From positions 1-64,000 of the forward strand of contig NZ_JADDXW010000006.1 of NCBI RefSeq assembly GCF_017183135.1: 64,000 nt of DNA. Direction: 5' to 3'. The stretch's first letter is position 1; every line of letters begins with the position of its first letter. The stretch is from Aurantimonas marina (GTDB lineage: Bacteria > Pseudomonadota > Alphaproteobacteria > Rhizobiales > Rhizobiaceae). The position numbers were made by a program, and so were the translations under genes. Positions 15,753 through 25,445 of this stretch are shown one piece after another. Under the pieces are notes generated by a model. That model was given only the letters and a program-made list of their open reading frames with translations. It did not search any database and had not been told where the DNA came from.

Positions 15753-17720
15753 CTATCGGGCGGCTTGTCTGTCGCCCCGCACGCCGGAGTGCATCGCAAC
15801 GATGCGGTCGGCATCGCGACCGTAAACCTCCTCATAGTGGTCAAACGTGCTTTCGAACCATCCGATGCCCTGCGTCGCCGACCGGAGCGCCTGCCCCAGT
15901 TCTTCGAGGGCGCCCGCGGGAACACGTGCACGGAGCAGGTCCCAGCCGCGCGCGTCCGGATTCGGTTCGAAGCCCAGTACGCGGCCCTTCAGCGACGAGA
16001 TCATCGCGACGAGCGCACCGGTATACAGAGACGGCGCGTGGATCGCCGCTTCGTGGATCGGCTGCAGCAGCATCGGTGCCCCCTCCGCCAGCGCCTCCAC
16101 GACCGCCGCCCGGCCTGCCGCCCGAAAGGCGAAGTCCGAGCTGTCGACAGCGTGGTATTGTCCATCGGTCAGAGTCACTCCGATGTCGACCACCGAAAAC
16201 CCGAGCGGCCCCGACACCAAAGCGTCCCGCGCTCCGGCTTCGACCGACGGGATATAGTTTCGCGGCACGGCGCCGCCCTTCACGGTCTCGTCAAAGCTGA
16301 AGCCGCTACCTCGTGGGTTTGGCCGTACGGTCAATTTCACGTCGGCGAATTGCCCCGCCCCGCCGGTCTGTTTGCGGTGACGATGGTGGATGCCGGCCGG
16401 TCGGCTGATCGTTTCGCGCCAGACACCGTCGGGCGCGTGGTCCGAAGCCTTCACGCCAAATTCCTCCGCCAGCATGCCGAGAACGCGACGAAGGTGCATC
16501 GGTCCCTGGAGATGCACGACAAGCGCACCCGTCGCCCCCTCCTGGCTGACCGTCAGGCCCGGATCATCCTCGGCGATGCGGGCAAGGGCCAGGGAAAGCT
16601 TGGCCTGGTCGCGATCGTTCTCTGGCGCCAGGCGGCGGACGAACATCGGCTTGGGCGAACGGGCCCAGGCGGGCGGATCGTCGCTCCGGTCGGCAAAGAG
16701 CAGCCGGCTGACGGCAAGGTGATCCGACTTGAGCGCCAGGGCGATGCCGCCGGTCGGCAGCGGCGACGCCGGCTTGCCCGTGCCCGCCTCCACGAGCGCG
16801 CCCAGATTTCCGCCGGCGAGCGAGGACCCGACGCTTACTCCTTCGACGAGCGCCCGAAGAATTTTCTCCTTGCCGAGATGCTTCCGGTATTGAGCATGAA
16901 ACGTGACGGCCATCGGCCCCGCCTCGCCCACTCCCGATCCGCCGGCCAGCCGCTGACGCAGTCCATCGACGGCCGGGGCCTCATGGCGCAGTAGCTTCAT
17001 CAGCCGGACGACGCCGGCACCATGCAGGGCGGAGCCTATCAGCGCCGGGTTCGCCCGGTTCTCGGTAAGCGCTCGGCAGCAGACCGCATAGAGAGCGCCT
17101 GTCGCCGGTTCGCGGTCCTCCACGATCTCCTCGAGCAACCAATCGTCGAACTCTGATAGGTTTTCCAGCAGCTCCGCCCGCGCCTCATGCTCACGCGCCA
17201 CGACGCTCTTGGGAACCTCGACCAGGGCGGATGGTCCTCCCTCCTGATAGCGCCAGGCGCGCTCGGAGACGAGATCGACCGCGCCGACGACCTGCTCGTC
17301 GTCGCGAATCGGGATCTGGCGAAGCACGATCGGATGGCCGCAATAGTCCTGCAGCCTGGCAACGACGTCGCGGAGTCGGGCCCGGGCATCATCGATACGG
17401 TTGACGAAGACGAGACAGGGCGTGCCCGATGCCTCCACTGCCCGGAAGAACGGCGCCGTGAGCACGGCGGTCTCGGGATCGGGCGAAACGACGATCACCG
17501 CCGCATCGCTGGCCAGCAAGGCCGCGCGCGCTTGCGGCAGTGTCTCGATATCCCCCGGGCAGTCGATGGCGCACCACGGCTCGTCCATAAAGGCGAAGGA
17601 AACGATGCCGAGACCGTCACGAGTCTCGAAGCGCTCGCCCACAGCTTGGAAACCGGCGAGCCGATTGACGAGTGTGGTTTTCCCGGCACCTGCCGGACCG
17701 AGAACCGTGAAGCAGCGCAT
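15753..17720 (-). CDS. EF-G-like translational GTPase paralogue with altered G motifs
   Basis: The 655-residue protein has the EF-G domain order: an N-terminal GTPase, a domain II region around SPLPTGGIALALKSDHL, and EF-G domains III-V with RKQTGGAGQFADVKL and PIHEAAIHAP. The P loop GPAGAGKT is intact. However the usual DxPGH is DCPGDIE, so the catalytic histidine is aspartate, and NKxD reads NRID. The ATG at 17720 is supported by AAAGGAG and places the P loop at once. Canonical EF-G is about 700 residues and usually lies in the str operon, so this is a paralogue with an unknown, possibly non-translocase role. It sits immediately outside the island's right end. Confidence 0.85.
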   Translation of the reverse strand: MRCFTVLGPAGAGKTTLVNRLAGFQAVGERFETRDGLGIVSFAFMDEPWCAIDCPGDIETLPQARAALLASDAAVIVVSPDPETAVLTAPFFRAVEASGTPCLVFVNRIDDARARLRDVVARLQDYCGHPIVLRQIPIRDDEQVVGAVDLVSERAWRYQEGGPSALVEVPKSVVAREHEARAELLENLSEFDDWLLEEIVEDREPATGALYAVCCRALTENRANPALIGSALHGAGVVRLMKLLRHEAPAVDGLRQRLAGGSGVGEAGPMAVTFHAQYRKHLGKEKILRALVEGVSVGSSLAGGNLGALVEAGTGKPASPLPTGGIALALKSDHLAVSRLLFADRSDDPPAWARSPKPMFVRRLAPENDRDQAKLSLALARIAEDDPGLTVSQEGATGALVVHLQGPMHLRRVLGMLAEEFGVKASDHAPDGVWRETISRPAGIHHRHRKQTGGAGQFADVKLTVRPNPRGSGFSFDETVKGGAVPRNYIPSVEAGARDALVSGPLGFSVVDIGVTLTDGQYHAVDSSDFAFRAAGRAAVVEALAEGAPMLLQPIHEAAIHAPSLYTGALVAMISSLKGRVLGFEPNPDARGWDLLRARVPAGALEELGQALRSATQGIGWFESTFDHYEEVYGRDADRIVAMHSGVRGDRQAAR

Positions 17721-17938
17721 GATCGGCTCCTTTACGCGTCGCACTCGCGGCGTTTCGGGTGCCCCGCGCATTGGGGCAATCGCGACGAGTTGTTGGCAGA
17801 ATGTAGCAAAACGGAGCCGCCGTCGATCTCATCTGCGAAACAGCCACCCAGGGACGCTTCTTTCCCAAACTTCGCATCGATGAGACATTGCCGCCGGCCG
17901 AGCCGAGGGAACCTCGGCACCGAACCAGGGAGCAACCC

Positions 17939-18385
17939 GTGGAAACAACCGACCCCTTCGATCTCGGGCGCTTCGTAAGGGCTCAGGCACCGGTCTTCGA
18001 CCAAGCCGTTCACGAACTGGAAGCCGGGCAAAAGCGCAGCCACTGGATGTGGTTCGTTTTCCCGCAGCTGCGCGGCCTGGGGCGTTCCGCCCTGGCCCAT
18101 CTCTACGGCATCGGCTCGCTCGACGAGGCGCGAGCCTATCTGGTCCATCCAGTCCTCGGATCGCGGCTGGTTCTTTGCACGCGGACGGTGCTTGCGGTGC
18201 GGGACCGCCCCCTCCGAGCCATCTTCGGCTCGCCGGACGACATGAAATTCTGCTCCTCCATGACCCTGTTCACGCAGGCGGCAGAATCGGAGGAAAATCC
18301 GTTCGCTCAGGCGATCGAACGCCAGTGCGACGGCCGGATGGATGTCAGGACGCTGACGCGGTTGGCGGCGGCCGCGGAAACATAG
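17939..18385 (+). CDS. DUF1810 family protein
   Basis: This 148-residue cytoplasmic protein matches DUF1810 over its whole length. Typical segments are DPFDLGRFVRAQ near the start, GQKRSHWMWFVFPQLRGLG, HPVLGSRL and PDDMKFCSSMTLF. The family has no settled biochemical role. The GTG at 17939 follows AGGGAG and gives the usual family length; an in-frame ATG at 17888 would add 17 residues with no ribosome site. It is transcribed away from the EF-G-like gene and towards the desaturase gene. Confidence 0.88.
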   Translation: METTDPFDLGRFVRAQAPVFDQAVHELEAGQKRSHWMWFVFPQLRGLGRSALAHLYGIGSLDEARAYLVHPVLGSRLVLCTRTVLAVRDRPLRAIFGSPDDMKFCSSMTLFTQAAESEENPFAQAIERQCDGRMDVRTLTRLAAAAET

Positions 18386-18455
18386 CGCGGTATGGAAACA
18401 CGACGCGGCTTCGGACATGCCGCGAACAAATGTCCAGTGTCACGCTCGGCCGGCA

Positions 18456-19481
18456 TCAAGCCAGCGCTTTTGCCTTGCGAAAGGAGATCAGCCTGCGGCT
18501 GTTTTCGTCCCACAGAACGAGCGGCACGCTGCGAAGGCTGTCCCTCAGAGTGATCCGGCCGACATCCCCCAACTCCGGGTGATCCCTCAGGATTTCCGGA
18601 AGCCGGTAATAGGGTACGCGGCTGGCGAGATGATGCACATGATGGATGCCGATATTGCCGGTGAACCACCGCAGCACGCCCGGCAAATCATAATGCGACG
18701 ATCCGTGCAGGGCAGCCTCCTGGAACTCCCAGTCGGAACCCTGCGACCAGTGCGTCTCCTCGAATTGATGCTGCACGTAGAACAGCCACACGCCGATCGA
18801 GGCCGCCAATATGACGATCGGCAGATGGACGAAGAAAAACGGTCCGACACCGCCGAGCCAGATCAAGCCCGTCGCCAATAAGACGACGCTCAGATTCGTC
18901 GCCATCGTCGAGATCCAAGGCTCTGCGCCCGCGCGCATCATCCCGACCGGTAGGCGTTGCTCGAACAAGAAGAGCCAGATCGGGCCGATGCCGAACATCA
19001 CGATCGGGTGGCGGTAAAGCCGATAACGCAGCCGGCCCCAACCCGACAGAGCCTTATATTCCGCGACCGTCAGCGTCATGATGTCACCAACGCCGCGTTC
19101 GTCGAGATTGCCGGTCGAGGCGTGGTGCTTGGCGTGCATGCGTCGCCAATAGTCGTAGGGCGTCAGGGTCAGGACGCCCAGCGCACGGCCGGTCCAATTG
19201 TCGAAATGGCGGTTCGCGAAGAACGATCCGTGGCCGCAATCGTGCTGGATGATGAACAGCCGGAGCAGGAAACCAGCCGCCGGGATGATCAGGATCAGTC
19301 CCCACCAGATCCCGTAGGATACGGCGGCCCACGCCAGCGCCCACAGCGCGGCAAACGGAATCAGCGTGATCGCAAGCTCGATCGCACTACGGGTTCTTCG
19401 CGGCTTGCGATAGTTGGACAGGACTTTCGGCCAGACGGGCGCGCGAGCACCCGTCGTGGACGCGGGGTTATTGGTTTTCAT
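18456..19481 (-). CDS. Fatty-acid desaturase (membrane di-iron type)
   Basis: The 341-residue protein has the three histidine boxes of membrane fatty-acid desaturases: HDCGH near residue 80, HAKHH near residue 116, and HHVHH near residue 279. Together these bind a di-iron centre that inserts double bonds into acyl chains. Hydrophobic segments before, between and after the boxes (for example ITLIPFAALWALAWAAVSY and GLILIIPAAGFLLRLF) give about four membrane passes. It resembles the omega-6/DesA group, but the regioselectivity cannot be read from sequence. Two short palindromes lie upstream and could be operators. Confidence 0.9.
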   Translation of the reverse strand: MKTNNPASTTGARAPVWPKVLSNYRKPRRTRSAIELAITLIPFAALWALAWAAVSYGIWWGLILIIPAAGFLLRLFIIQHDCGHGSFFANRHFDNWTGRALGVLTLTPYDYWRRMHAKHHASTGNLDERGVGDIMTLTVAEYKALSGWGRLRYRLYRHPIVMFGIGPIWLFLFEQRLPVGMMRAGAEPWISTMATNLSVVLLATGLIWLGGVGPFFFVHLPIVILAASIGVWLFYVQHQFEETHWSQGSDWEFQEAALHGSSHYDLPGVLRWFTGNIGIHHVHHLASRVPYYRLPEILRDHPELGDVGRITLRDSLRSVPLVLWDENSRRLISFRKAKALA

Positions 19482-19849
19482 CGACGGCTAGGTTCCCGGT
19501 TCTCGGCGCGCATAGACGACGGCGCACCGGAGATGGTGCTCTAAATGATGGAGTAAAATCTCGACCATGATTCATGGCCTATATATGCTGTAGCATTGAA
19601 AAATTCTCTTTGCAGTCGTTTTCGGCGCGCCGGCCCCGCCACGTCGTCGATCGTGTAGGATCGTGCCGAGCCGCTGCCGCCCTTGGCAGTCAATGGTTTC
19701 AGTCGCCTTCGGCGCTCGCGTGTTTGCGGGCGCTCCCGGTAATTTGCTCGAAACGATCACAATTGTTGATCCTATCGAGGCGCATTGTGGCCATCGATGA
19801 GCACCGCGAGGCGCTCCGCCGTCCATACCCCCTTCGCCATAGCCCCCGA
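19482..19849 (-). promoter_or_regulatory. Upstream region of the desaturase gene with two palindromes
   Basis: This 368-bp gap follows the end of recJ and precedes the desaturase. It contains the perfect palindromes CCATGATTCATGG (19565-19577) and ATGCTGTAGCAT (19585-19596) in an AT-rich stretch. They are likely regulator-binding sites or part of the promoter. I see no gene in the gap. Confidence 0.5.
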
Positions 19850-21640
19850 TCAGTCGAACACGTCGGCGAGGTCAATCAGGCGAAAGCGCACATCCTCGCG
19901 ACCACGGAAGCGATCGAGCGACAAGGTACCGGCCGCATGGATCGGCCGATCCCGTGCCGCCAGAAGCCGCTGTCCCACGTCGGTTTCAGCAGCCTTGAAG
20001 GCGATCGCCTGGACGTTGGCCCCATCCGCGCCACGCAGTGTCGCCCGGACATGGCCCTTGCCGACGATCGAGGATGACGCGATTCGGTGCCGGGCGAGCG
20101 CGAAAATCGGCGCTGCATGTCCCGATCCATATGGCCCGGCCCGTTCGATGGTGGCGTAGAGATCCGGGGTCAATCCCGCGGCGCTGACGGCGCCGTCGAT
20201 CTTGAGGAAATCGCGCTCGCGCAGCGCCGCGACCGCCCCTGCCGCGCCGGCTTCGAGGAAAGCGCGGAAATCGCCGAGTCGATCCTTGCCGATAGTCACG
20301 CCGGCAGCCATGGCGTGACCGCCACCCTTTTCCAGCAAGCCGGCGGAGACCGCCTCGCGCACCAGCCGGCCCAGATCGAAACCGCCGATCGAGCGACCGG
20401 ACCCGGTTCCCCGCCCGGGACGGTCGAAGGCGATGGCGAAGGCCGGCCGGCGATAACGTTCCTTGAGCCGCGCCGCCAGCAACCCGACGATCCCTGGGTG
20501 CCAGTCGTTCGAGCCGGCGACCAGCACAGCCGGTCCCTCCCCGCCCCCGATTTCAGCCATGACCTCGGCTTCGGCCTGTTCGAGCATGACCTGCTCCATC
20601 GCCTGCCGCTCTTCGTTCAGCACGCTCAGATGGGCAGCGAGATCGTCCGCCTCGCCGGCATCGTCGAGGCAAAGCAGGCGGCTGCCGAGCGACGCATCGC
20701 CAATCCGCCCACCGGCATTGATCCGGGGACCAAGAAGAAAGCCGAGATGGTGGCATTCGACCGGCCCCGAGAGGCGAGCGGCCCGCGCCAGCGCGGCGAG
20801 ACCGGGATTGCGCTGGCCGTGCATGACCCGCAGTCCCTGCACGACGAAAGCACGGTTGAGGCCGACCAGCGGCACGACGTCGCAGACGGTGGCGAGCGCC
20901 ACGAGGTCGAGCAGGCCGAAGACGTCCGGCAGACTCGCCTGCGAGCGCCTGCGATGGCGCAGTTCCCGTGAAACGGCAACCAGCGTCATGAAAACCACGC
21001 CAGCGGCGGCGAGATGACCGAGCCCGGACAAATCGTCCTGACGGTTCGGGTTGACGAGCACGGCGTCGGGAAGTTCGGGGCCGGTCTGGTGGTGATCGAG
21101 GACGACCACGTCGACGCCAGCTTGCCGGGCAGCTTCGATCGCCTCGAAACTGCCGGTGCCACAATCGACGGTGACGATCAGCGTCGCACCGGCTGCCGCC
21201 AGTTCCCGCATCGCGGCTGGGTTCGGTCCGTAGCCCTCGGTAATGCGATCGGGAATGCGGATCGCCGCGTCGATCCCGAAATGGCTCAGATACCGCCACA
21301 ACAGCGCCGAGGACGCCGCGCCGTCGACGTCGTAATCACCGAAGACTGCAACCGTCTCCTTTCGCTCCACGGCATCGGCGAGGCGCGATGCGGCGGCCTC
21401 CATGTCGGTCATCGTCGAGGGATCGGGCATGAGGTCGCGGATGCGCGGATCGAGAAAGGCCGTGGCGTCGGCCTCGGCCACTCCGCGTGCGGCAAGGGCG
21501 CGGCAGACGATATCTGGCAGCGCCAGCGTCTGGGCCATCTTCAGCGCCGAAGCCTCGGCGCGCTCGTCGAGGGCATTCAACCAACGGCGACCACCGATCG
21601 AGCGGTCCACGGCAAGAAAGGTGCGGGCGGGTGTGGCCAT
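19850..21640 (-). CDS. recJ: Single-stranded-DNA-specific 5'-3' exonuclease RecJ
   Basis: RecJ degrades single-stranded DNA 5' to 3' in recombinational and mismatch repair. The 596-residue protein shows the DHH phosphoesterase motifs: VFGDYDVDGAASSALLW, IVTVDCGTGS and VVLDHHQTG, and a DHHA1-type domain around EKGGGHAMAAGVT, followed by the OB-fold region. The start is placed at the ATG at 21640, which gives MATPARTFLAVDRS as the N terminus; the frame is open a little further upstream. glpX precedes it by about 57 bp on the same strand, the usual hom-glpX-recJ order in Rhizobiales. Confidence 0.95.
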   Translation of the reverse strand: MATPARTFLAVDRSIGGRRWLNALDERAEASALKMAQTLALPDIVCRALAARGVAEADATAFLDPRIRDLMPDPSTMTDMEAAASRLADAVERKETVAVFGDYDVDGAASSALLWRYLSHFGIDAAIRIPDRITEGYGPNPAAMRELAAAGATLIVTVDCGTGSFEAIEAARQAGVDVVVLDHHQTGPELPDAVLVNPNRQDDLSGLGHLAAAGVVFMTLVAVSRELRHRRRSQASLPDVFGLLDLVALATVCDVVPLVGLNRAFVVQGLRVMHGQRNPGLAALARAARLSGPVECHHLGFLLGPRINAGGRIGDASLGSRLLCLDDAGEADDLAAHLSVLNEERQAMEQVMLEQAEAEVMAEIGGGEGPAVLVAGSNDWHPGIVGLLAARLKERYRRPAFAIAFDRPGRGTGSGRSIGGFDLGRLVREAVSAGLLEKGGGHAMAAGVTIGKDRLGDFRAFLEAGAAGAVAALRERDFLKIDGAVSAAGLTPDLYATIERAGPYGSGHAAPIFALARHRIASSSIVGKGHVRATLRGADGANVQAIAFKAAETDVGQRLLAARDRPIHAAGTLSLDRFRGREDVRFRLIDLADVFD

Positions 21641-21697
21641 GGAGCTTGTTCTGGCGAAGCGGGGCCGGACGTGCAACCCGCCTGCGGCGCTGTTGGC

Positions 21698-22687
21698 TTA
21701 GAGGCCGAACTTCGATCGGCCGTGATGCTCGGCCCGCACCTCGCGAATGGTACGCGAGTGCGACCGCATCACGAGCGTGTGCGTGGTGATGCGGTCGCTG
21801 TAGAAGCGAACGCCGTCAAGAAGGTTGCCGTCGGTCACCCCGGTCGCCGCGAAGATAACGTCGCCGGCGGCCATCTCCTCGGCGCTGTAGACCCGGTACG
21901 GATCGGCGATGCCCATTTTCTCGGCCCGCGCGCGCTTCTCGTTGGTGTTGAGCTGCAGCCGCCCCTGCATCTGGCCCCCAGTGCAACGCAAGGCCGCCGC
22001 CGCCAGCACGCCCTCCGGCGCGCCGCCGATGCCCATATAGATGTCGATGCCGGTCTCCTCCGGATCCGTCGTATGGATCACGCCGGCCACGTCGCCGTCG
22101 CCGATCAACCGGATCGCGGCGCCCACCTCGCGCACCGCTTCAATCAACGCCGCATGCCGCGGCCGGTCGAGAATGCAGGCGGTAATTTCCGAGACCGCCA
22201 CACCCTTGGCCTTCGCCAAGGCTCGCAGGTTTTCCTCCGGCGAGTTGGACAGGTCGACGATTCCATCGGCGTAACCCGGGCCGACGGCGATCTTCTCCAT
22301 ATAGACGTCGGGCGCGTTCAGGAGGCTGCCGCGAACTGCCATCGCGATCACCGCGAGCGAGTTCGGCAGGTTTTTGGCACACACCGTCGTGCCCTCGAGC
22401 GGATCGAGGGCGATGTCGACCTTCGGCCCGTTCCTGGTGCCGACCTCCTCGCCGATGAACAGCATCGGCGCCTCGTCGCGTTCGCCTTCCCCGATAACGA
22501 TGAGCCCGTCGATGGCAAGCCCGTTCAGCTCGCTGCGCATGGCGTCGACCGCCGCCTGATCCGCAGCCTTTTCGTCGCCGCGTCCGCGCAGATTCGCCGC
22601 GGCGACGGCCGCCATTTCAGTCACGCGGGCGATTTCCAGAGTGAGAACCCGGTCCAGCCTTTCGCCGCCGCTGCTGCTGTCGGTCAT
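21698..22687 (-). CDS. glpX: Fructose-1,6-bisphosphatase class II
   Basis: The GlpX-type enzyme removes the 1-phosphate of fructose 1,6-bisphosphate in gluconeogenesis (and often sedoheptulose 1,7-bisphosphate in the Calvin cycle). The 329-residue protein shows the metal and substrate motifs GLIVIGEGERDEAPMLFIGEE, DPLEGTT and the later GIGGAPEGVLAAAALRC. I start it at the ATG at 22687 (MTDSSSGGERLDRVLTLE), preceded by GGGAG; earlier in-frame ATGs would add nine residues. hom lies upstream and recJ downstream on the same strand. Confidence 0.95.
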   Translation of the reverse strand: MTDSSSGGERLDRVLTLEIARVTEMAAVAAANLRGRGDEKAADQAAVDAMRSELNGLAIDGLIVIGEGERDEAPMLFIGEEVGTRNGPKVDIALDPLEGTTVCAKNLPNSLAVIAMAVRGSLLNAPDVYMEKIAVGPGYADGIVDLSNSPEENLRALAKAKGVAVSEITACILDRPRHAALIEAVREVGAAIRLIGDGDVAGVIHTTDPEETGIDIYMGIGGAPEGVLAAAALRCTGGQMQGRLQLNTNEKRARAEKMGIADPYRVYSAEEMAAGDVIFAATGVTDGNLLDGVRFYSDRITTHTLVMRSHSRTIREVRAEHHGRSKFGL

Positions 22688-22824
22688 GTCCGCTCCCTTC
22701 ATGGCCAACCCCACCCGATTCGATCCCGCATTGGATTACAAGCGAGATATGCCGCGCGACTGTAAAAACGCAATGTCAGTCGCCGACCGATGGCCATGGC
22801 AGAGTTTCGGCAGGCGGCCGACGA

Positions 22825-24129
22825 TCAGTCCAAAGCCTCGATCCGAATCATCTTCGGTTCATCCTTGAGATGCCCATCCCTGGAGACAAGCTCCAGCGCC
22901 TTGCGCACGGCCGCTTCCGTGGTTTCGTGAGTGACAAGAATGACCGGCGCTGTCGTCGCGTCGGCGGAGTGCTCGCGCCGCCGCTGGACGATCGATTCCA
23001 GCGAGATTTCGTTTTCGGCCATGCGCCGGGCGATCGAGGCGAAGGCGCCGACACGGTCATAGACCGACAGCCGAATGTAATAGCCACCCTCGTGAGCGCG
23101 CATCCGCGCCCGCTTGTAAGGGACAAGCTTTGCCGGCGGCAGCCCGAGGGTCGGCGGCAGAACGCCGCCGGCGACATCCATGATGTCGGAGAGCACCGCC
23201 GAGGCCGTCGCGTCGCCGCCGGCGCCAGGGCCGGCGAGCAGGATCGAACCAAGGAGGTCGCTGTCGACAGCGACGGCATTGGTCACGCCGTCCACCTGCG
23301 CCAGCGCCGAATGCGCCGGGATCATCGTCGGATGCACCCGCTGCTCGATCCCCGTCTCGGTCAGTTGCGCCACCGCCAGAAGCTTGATGCGATAGCCAAG
23401 TTCCGCCGCCGCTTCGATGTCGTCATTGGTGACCGACGAAATACCCTCGATGAAGACGCTGTCGAGATCGATCTCGCAACCGAAGGCGAGCGAGGTGAGG
23501 ATCGCCAGCTTGTGGGCGGCGTCGAATCCGCCGATGTCGAAGGTCGGGTCGGCCTCCGCGTAGCCGAGCCGCTGGGCGTCCTTCAGGCAATCGTCGAACG
23601 CGATGCCCTCGTTCTCCATACGGGTCAGCATATAGTTGCAGGTTCCGTTGAGAATGCCGTAGACGCGGCTGACGTCGTTGCCCGACAGCGCCTCGCGCAT
23701 CGTCTTGATGATCGGGATCCCGCCAGCGACGGCTGCCTCAAACAAGATCTCGGTCTCGTTTTTCGCCGCCAGCGTGGCGAGCGCCACGCCATGATGGGCG
23801 AGCAAGGCCTTGTTGGCGGTGACCACCGGCAAGCCTCGCCCGAGCGCCGCCTTCACCGCGTCCAGGGCGGGGCCCGTCTCGCCGCCGATCAACTCGACGA
23901 AAACGTCGATGTCGCCGTTTTTCGCCAGCGCGACAGGATCATCGAACCAGGCGAGTTGCGATGTGTCGAAACCGCGATCCTTGGATCGCTCGCGCGCCGA
24001 AACGCCGGCCAGCTTGATCGGCCGGCCGACCCGGTTGGCCAAGGTTTCCGACTTGGTCTCGATGAGCCGCGCGAGGCTCGCGCCGACCGTTCCTAGCCCG
24101 GCAAGGCCGAGCCGCAATGGGCTTTTCAT
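22825..24129 (-). CDS. hom: Homoserine dehydrogenase
   Basis: The enzyme reduces aspartate semialdehyde to homoserine with NAD(P)H, the branch point to threonine, methionine and isoleucine. The 434-residue protein has a Rossmann nucleotide-binding start (LRLGLAGLGTVGASLARLI), a catalytic domain with TANKALLAHHG, GILNGTCNYMLTRM and DAAHKLAILTSLAFG, and a C-terminal ACT domain (YDRVGAFASIARRMAENEI) that usually mediates threonine feedback inhibition. The start is the ATG at 24129. The aminotransferase gene ends about 40 bp upstream, so the two are probably cotranscribed, joined by pathway logic. Confidence 0.96.
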   Translation of the reverse strand: MKSPLRLGLAGLGTVGASLARLIETKSETLANRVGRPIKLAGVSARERSKDRGFDTSQLAWFDDPVALAKNGDIDVFVELIGGETGPALDAVKAALGRGLPVVTANKALLAHHGVALATLAAKNETEILFEAAVAGGIPIIKTMREALSGNDVSRVYGILNGTCNYMLTRMENEGIAFDDCLKDAQRLGYAEADPTFDIGGFDAAHKLAILTSLAFGCEIDLDSVFIEGISSVTNDDIEAAAELGYRIKLLAVAQLTETGIEQRVHPTMIPAHSALAQVDGVTNAVAVDSDLLGSILLAGPGAGGDATASAVLSDIMDVAGGVLPPTLGLPPAKLVPYKRARMRAHEGGYYIRLSVYDRVGAFASIARRMAENEISLESIVQRRREHSADATTAPVILVTHETTEAAVRKALELVSRDGHLKDEPKMIRIEALD

Positions 24130-24169
24130 GAGCACCTTGTGACTGTTCGCGTCGTTCCGGCGCCAGCCG

Positions 24170-25387
24170 TCAGGACTTGGCGTCGAGGGAGACGACCTTC
24201 TGCCCGGCTTCGTCGCCGCTGGCAAGGAAGCGGCGTATGTTGCGCGCCGCCTGACGGATGCGGTGCTCGTTTTCCACCAATGCGATCCGCACATGCTCGT
24301 CGCCGTGCTCGCCGAAGCCGATGCCGGGCGCGACCGCGACATCGGCCTTTTCGATCAAAAGCTTGGAGAATTCGAGCGAGCCGAGGTCGCGATAGGCCGC
24401 CGGTAAAGGCGCCCAGGCAAACATGGTCGAAGACGGCGCGGGAACCGGCCAGCCGGCCCTGGTAAACGATTCGACGAGCACATCGCGGCGCCGGTGATAG
24501 ATCTCGCGCACCTCCCGGGTGGCTTCCTCGCCTGCGTTCAATGCCGCGGTCGCGGCCACCTGGATCGGAGTAAAGGCGCCGTAGTCGAGATAGGATTTGA
24601 CCCGGGCCAGTGCAGCCAGCAAGCGCTCGTTGCCAACGGCAAAGCCCATGCGCCATCCCGGCATCGAAAAGGTCTTCGACATCGAGGTGAATTCGACCGC
24701 GACGTCGATGGCCCCTTCAACCTGGAGAACGGACGGCGGCGGCGGGCCATCGAAATAGATTTCCGCATAGGCGAGATCGGACAGGACGATGATCTCGTGC
24801 TTGCGGGCGAAGGCGACGACCTCGCGGTAGAAGTCGAGATTCGCCTGGAAGGCGGTCGGATTGGCCGGATAATTGAGGATGATCGCGATCGGCTTTGGGA
24901 TCGAATGACGGACCGCGCGGTCGATGGCGACCATGAAGTCCACGTCGGGCTTGGCTGGAATCGCTCGAATCGTCCCGCCGGACATGATGAAGCCGAAGGC
25001 GTGGATCGGATAGGTCGGATTGGGACACAAGACCACGTCGCCCGGCGCGGTGATGGCCTGCGCCATGTTGGCGAAGCCTTCCTTCGAGCCGAGCGTGGCG
25101 ACCACCTGGGTGTTCGGGTCGAGGGTTACACCGAAACGGCGGGCGTAGTAATTCGCCTGCGCTTTGCGCAGACCGACGATCCCCTTGGACGCCGAATAGC
25201 GATGCGTGCGCGGATCGCGAATGACCTCGCACAGCTTGTCGACGATAAATTTCGGCGTCGCCAGGTCGGGATTGCCCATGCCGAGATCGACGATGTCGGC
25301 GCCCTTGGCGCGCGCCGCCGCCTTGAGCCGGTTGACCTCCTCGAACACGTAGGGCGGCAATCGGCGAACTTTGTGAAATTCTTCCAT
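24170..25387 (-). CDS. Class I/II PLP-dependent aminotransferase (LL-diaminopimelate/alanine aminotransferase type)
   Basis: This 405-residue fold-type I aminotransferase transfers an amino group with pyridoxal phosphate in the cytoplasm. The PLP lysine lies in SMSKTFSMPGWRMGFAVG; other landmarks are DLGMGNPDLATP near the start, LNYPANPTAFQA and the substrate-binding arginine region EHVRIALVENEHR. In Rhizobiales the orthologue directly upstream of hom is usually annotated as LL-diaminopimelate or alanine aminotransferase. Sequence alone does not settle the substrate. The start is the ATG at 25387, before MEEFHKVRRLPPYVF; the frame remains open upstream but without homology. Confidence 0.9.
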   Translation of the reverse strand: MEEFHKVRRLPPYVFEEVNRLKAAARAKGADIVDLGMGNPDLATPKFIVDKLCEVIRDPRTHRYSASKGIVGLRKAQANYYARRFGVTLDPNTQVVATLGSKEGFANMAQAITAPGDVVLCPNPTYPIHAFGFIMSGGTIRAIPAKPDVDFMVAIDRAVRHSIPKPIAIILNYPANPTAFQANLDFYREVVAFARKHEIIVLSDLAYAEIYFDGPPPPSVLQVEGAIDVAVEFTSMSKTFSMPGWRMGFAVGNERLLAALARVKSYLDYGAFTPIQVAATAALNAGEEATREVREIYHRRRDVLVESFTRAGWPVPAPSSTMFAWAPLPAAYRDLGSLEFSKLLIEKADVAVAPGIGFGEHGDEHVRIALVENEHRIRQAARNIRRFLASGDEAGQKVVSLDAKS

Positions 25388-25445
25388 GATTCTCGTTCCG
25401 CGGCGTGGCGCTGGTTGCGGGAAGGGCGCGGCAGTCGGCGCGGGA

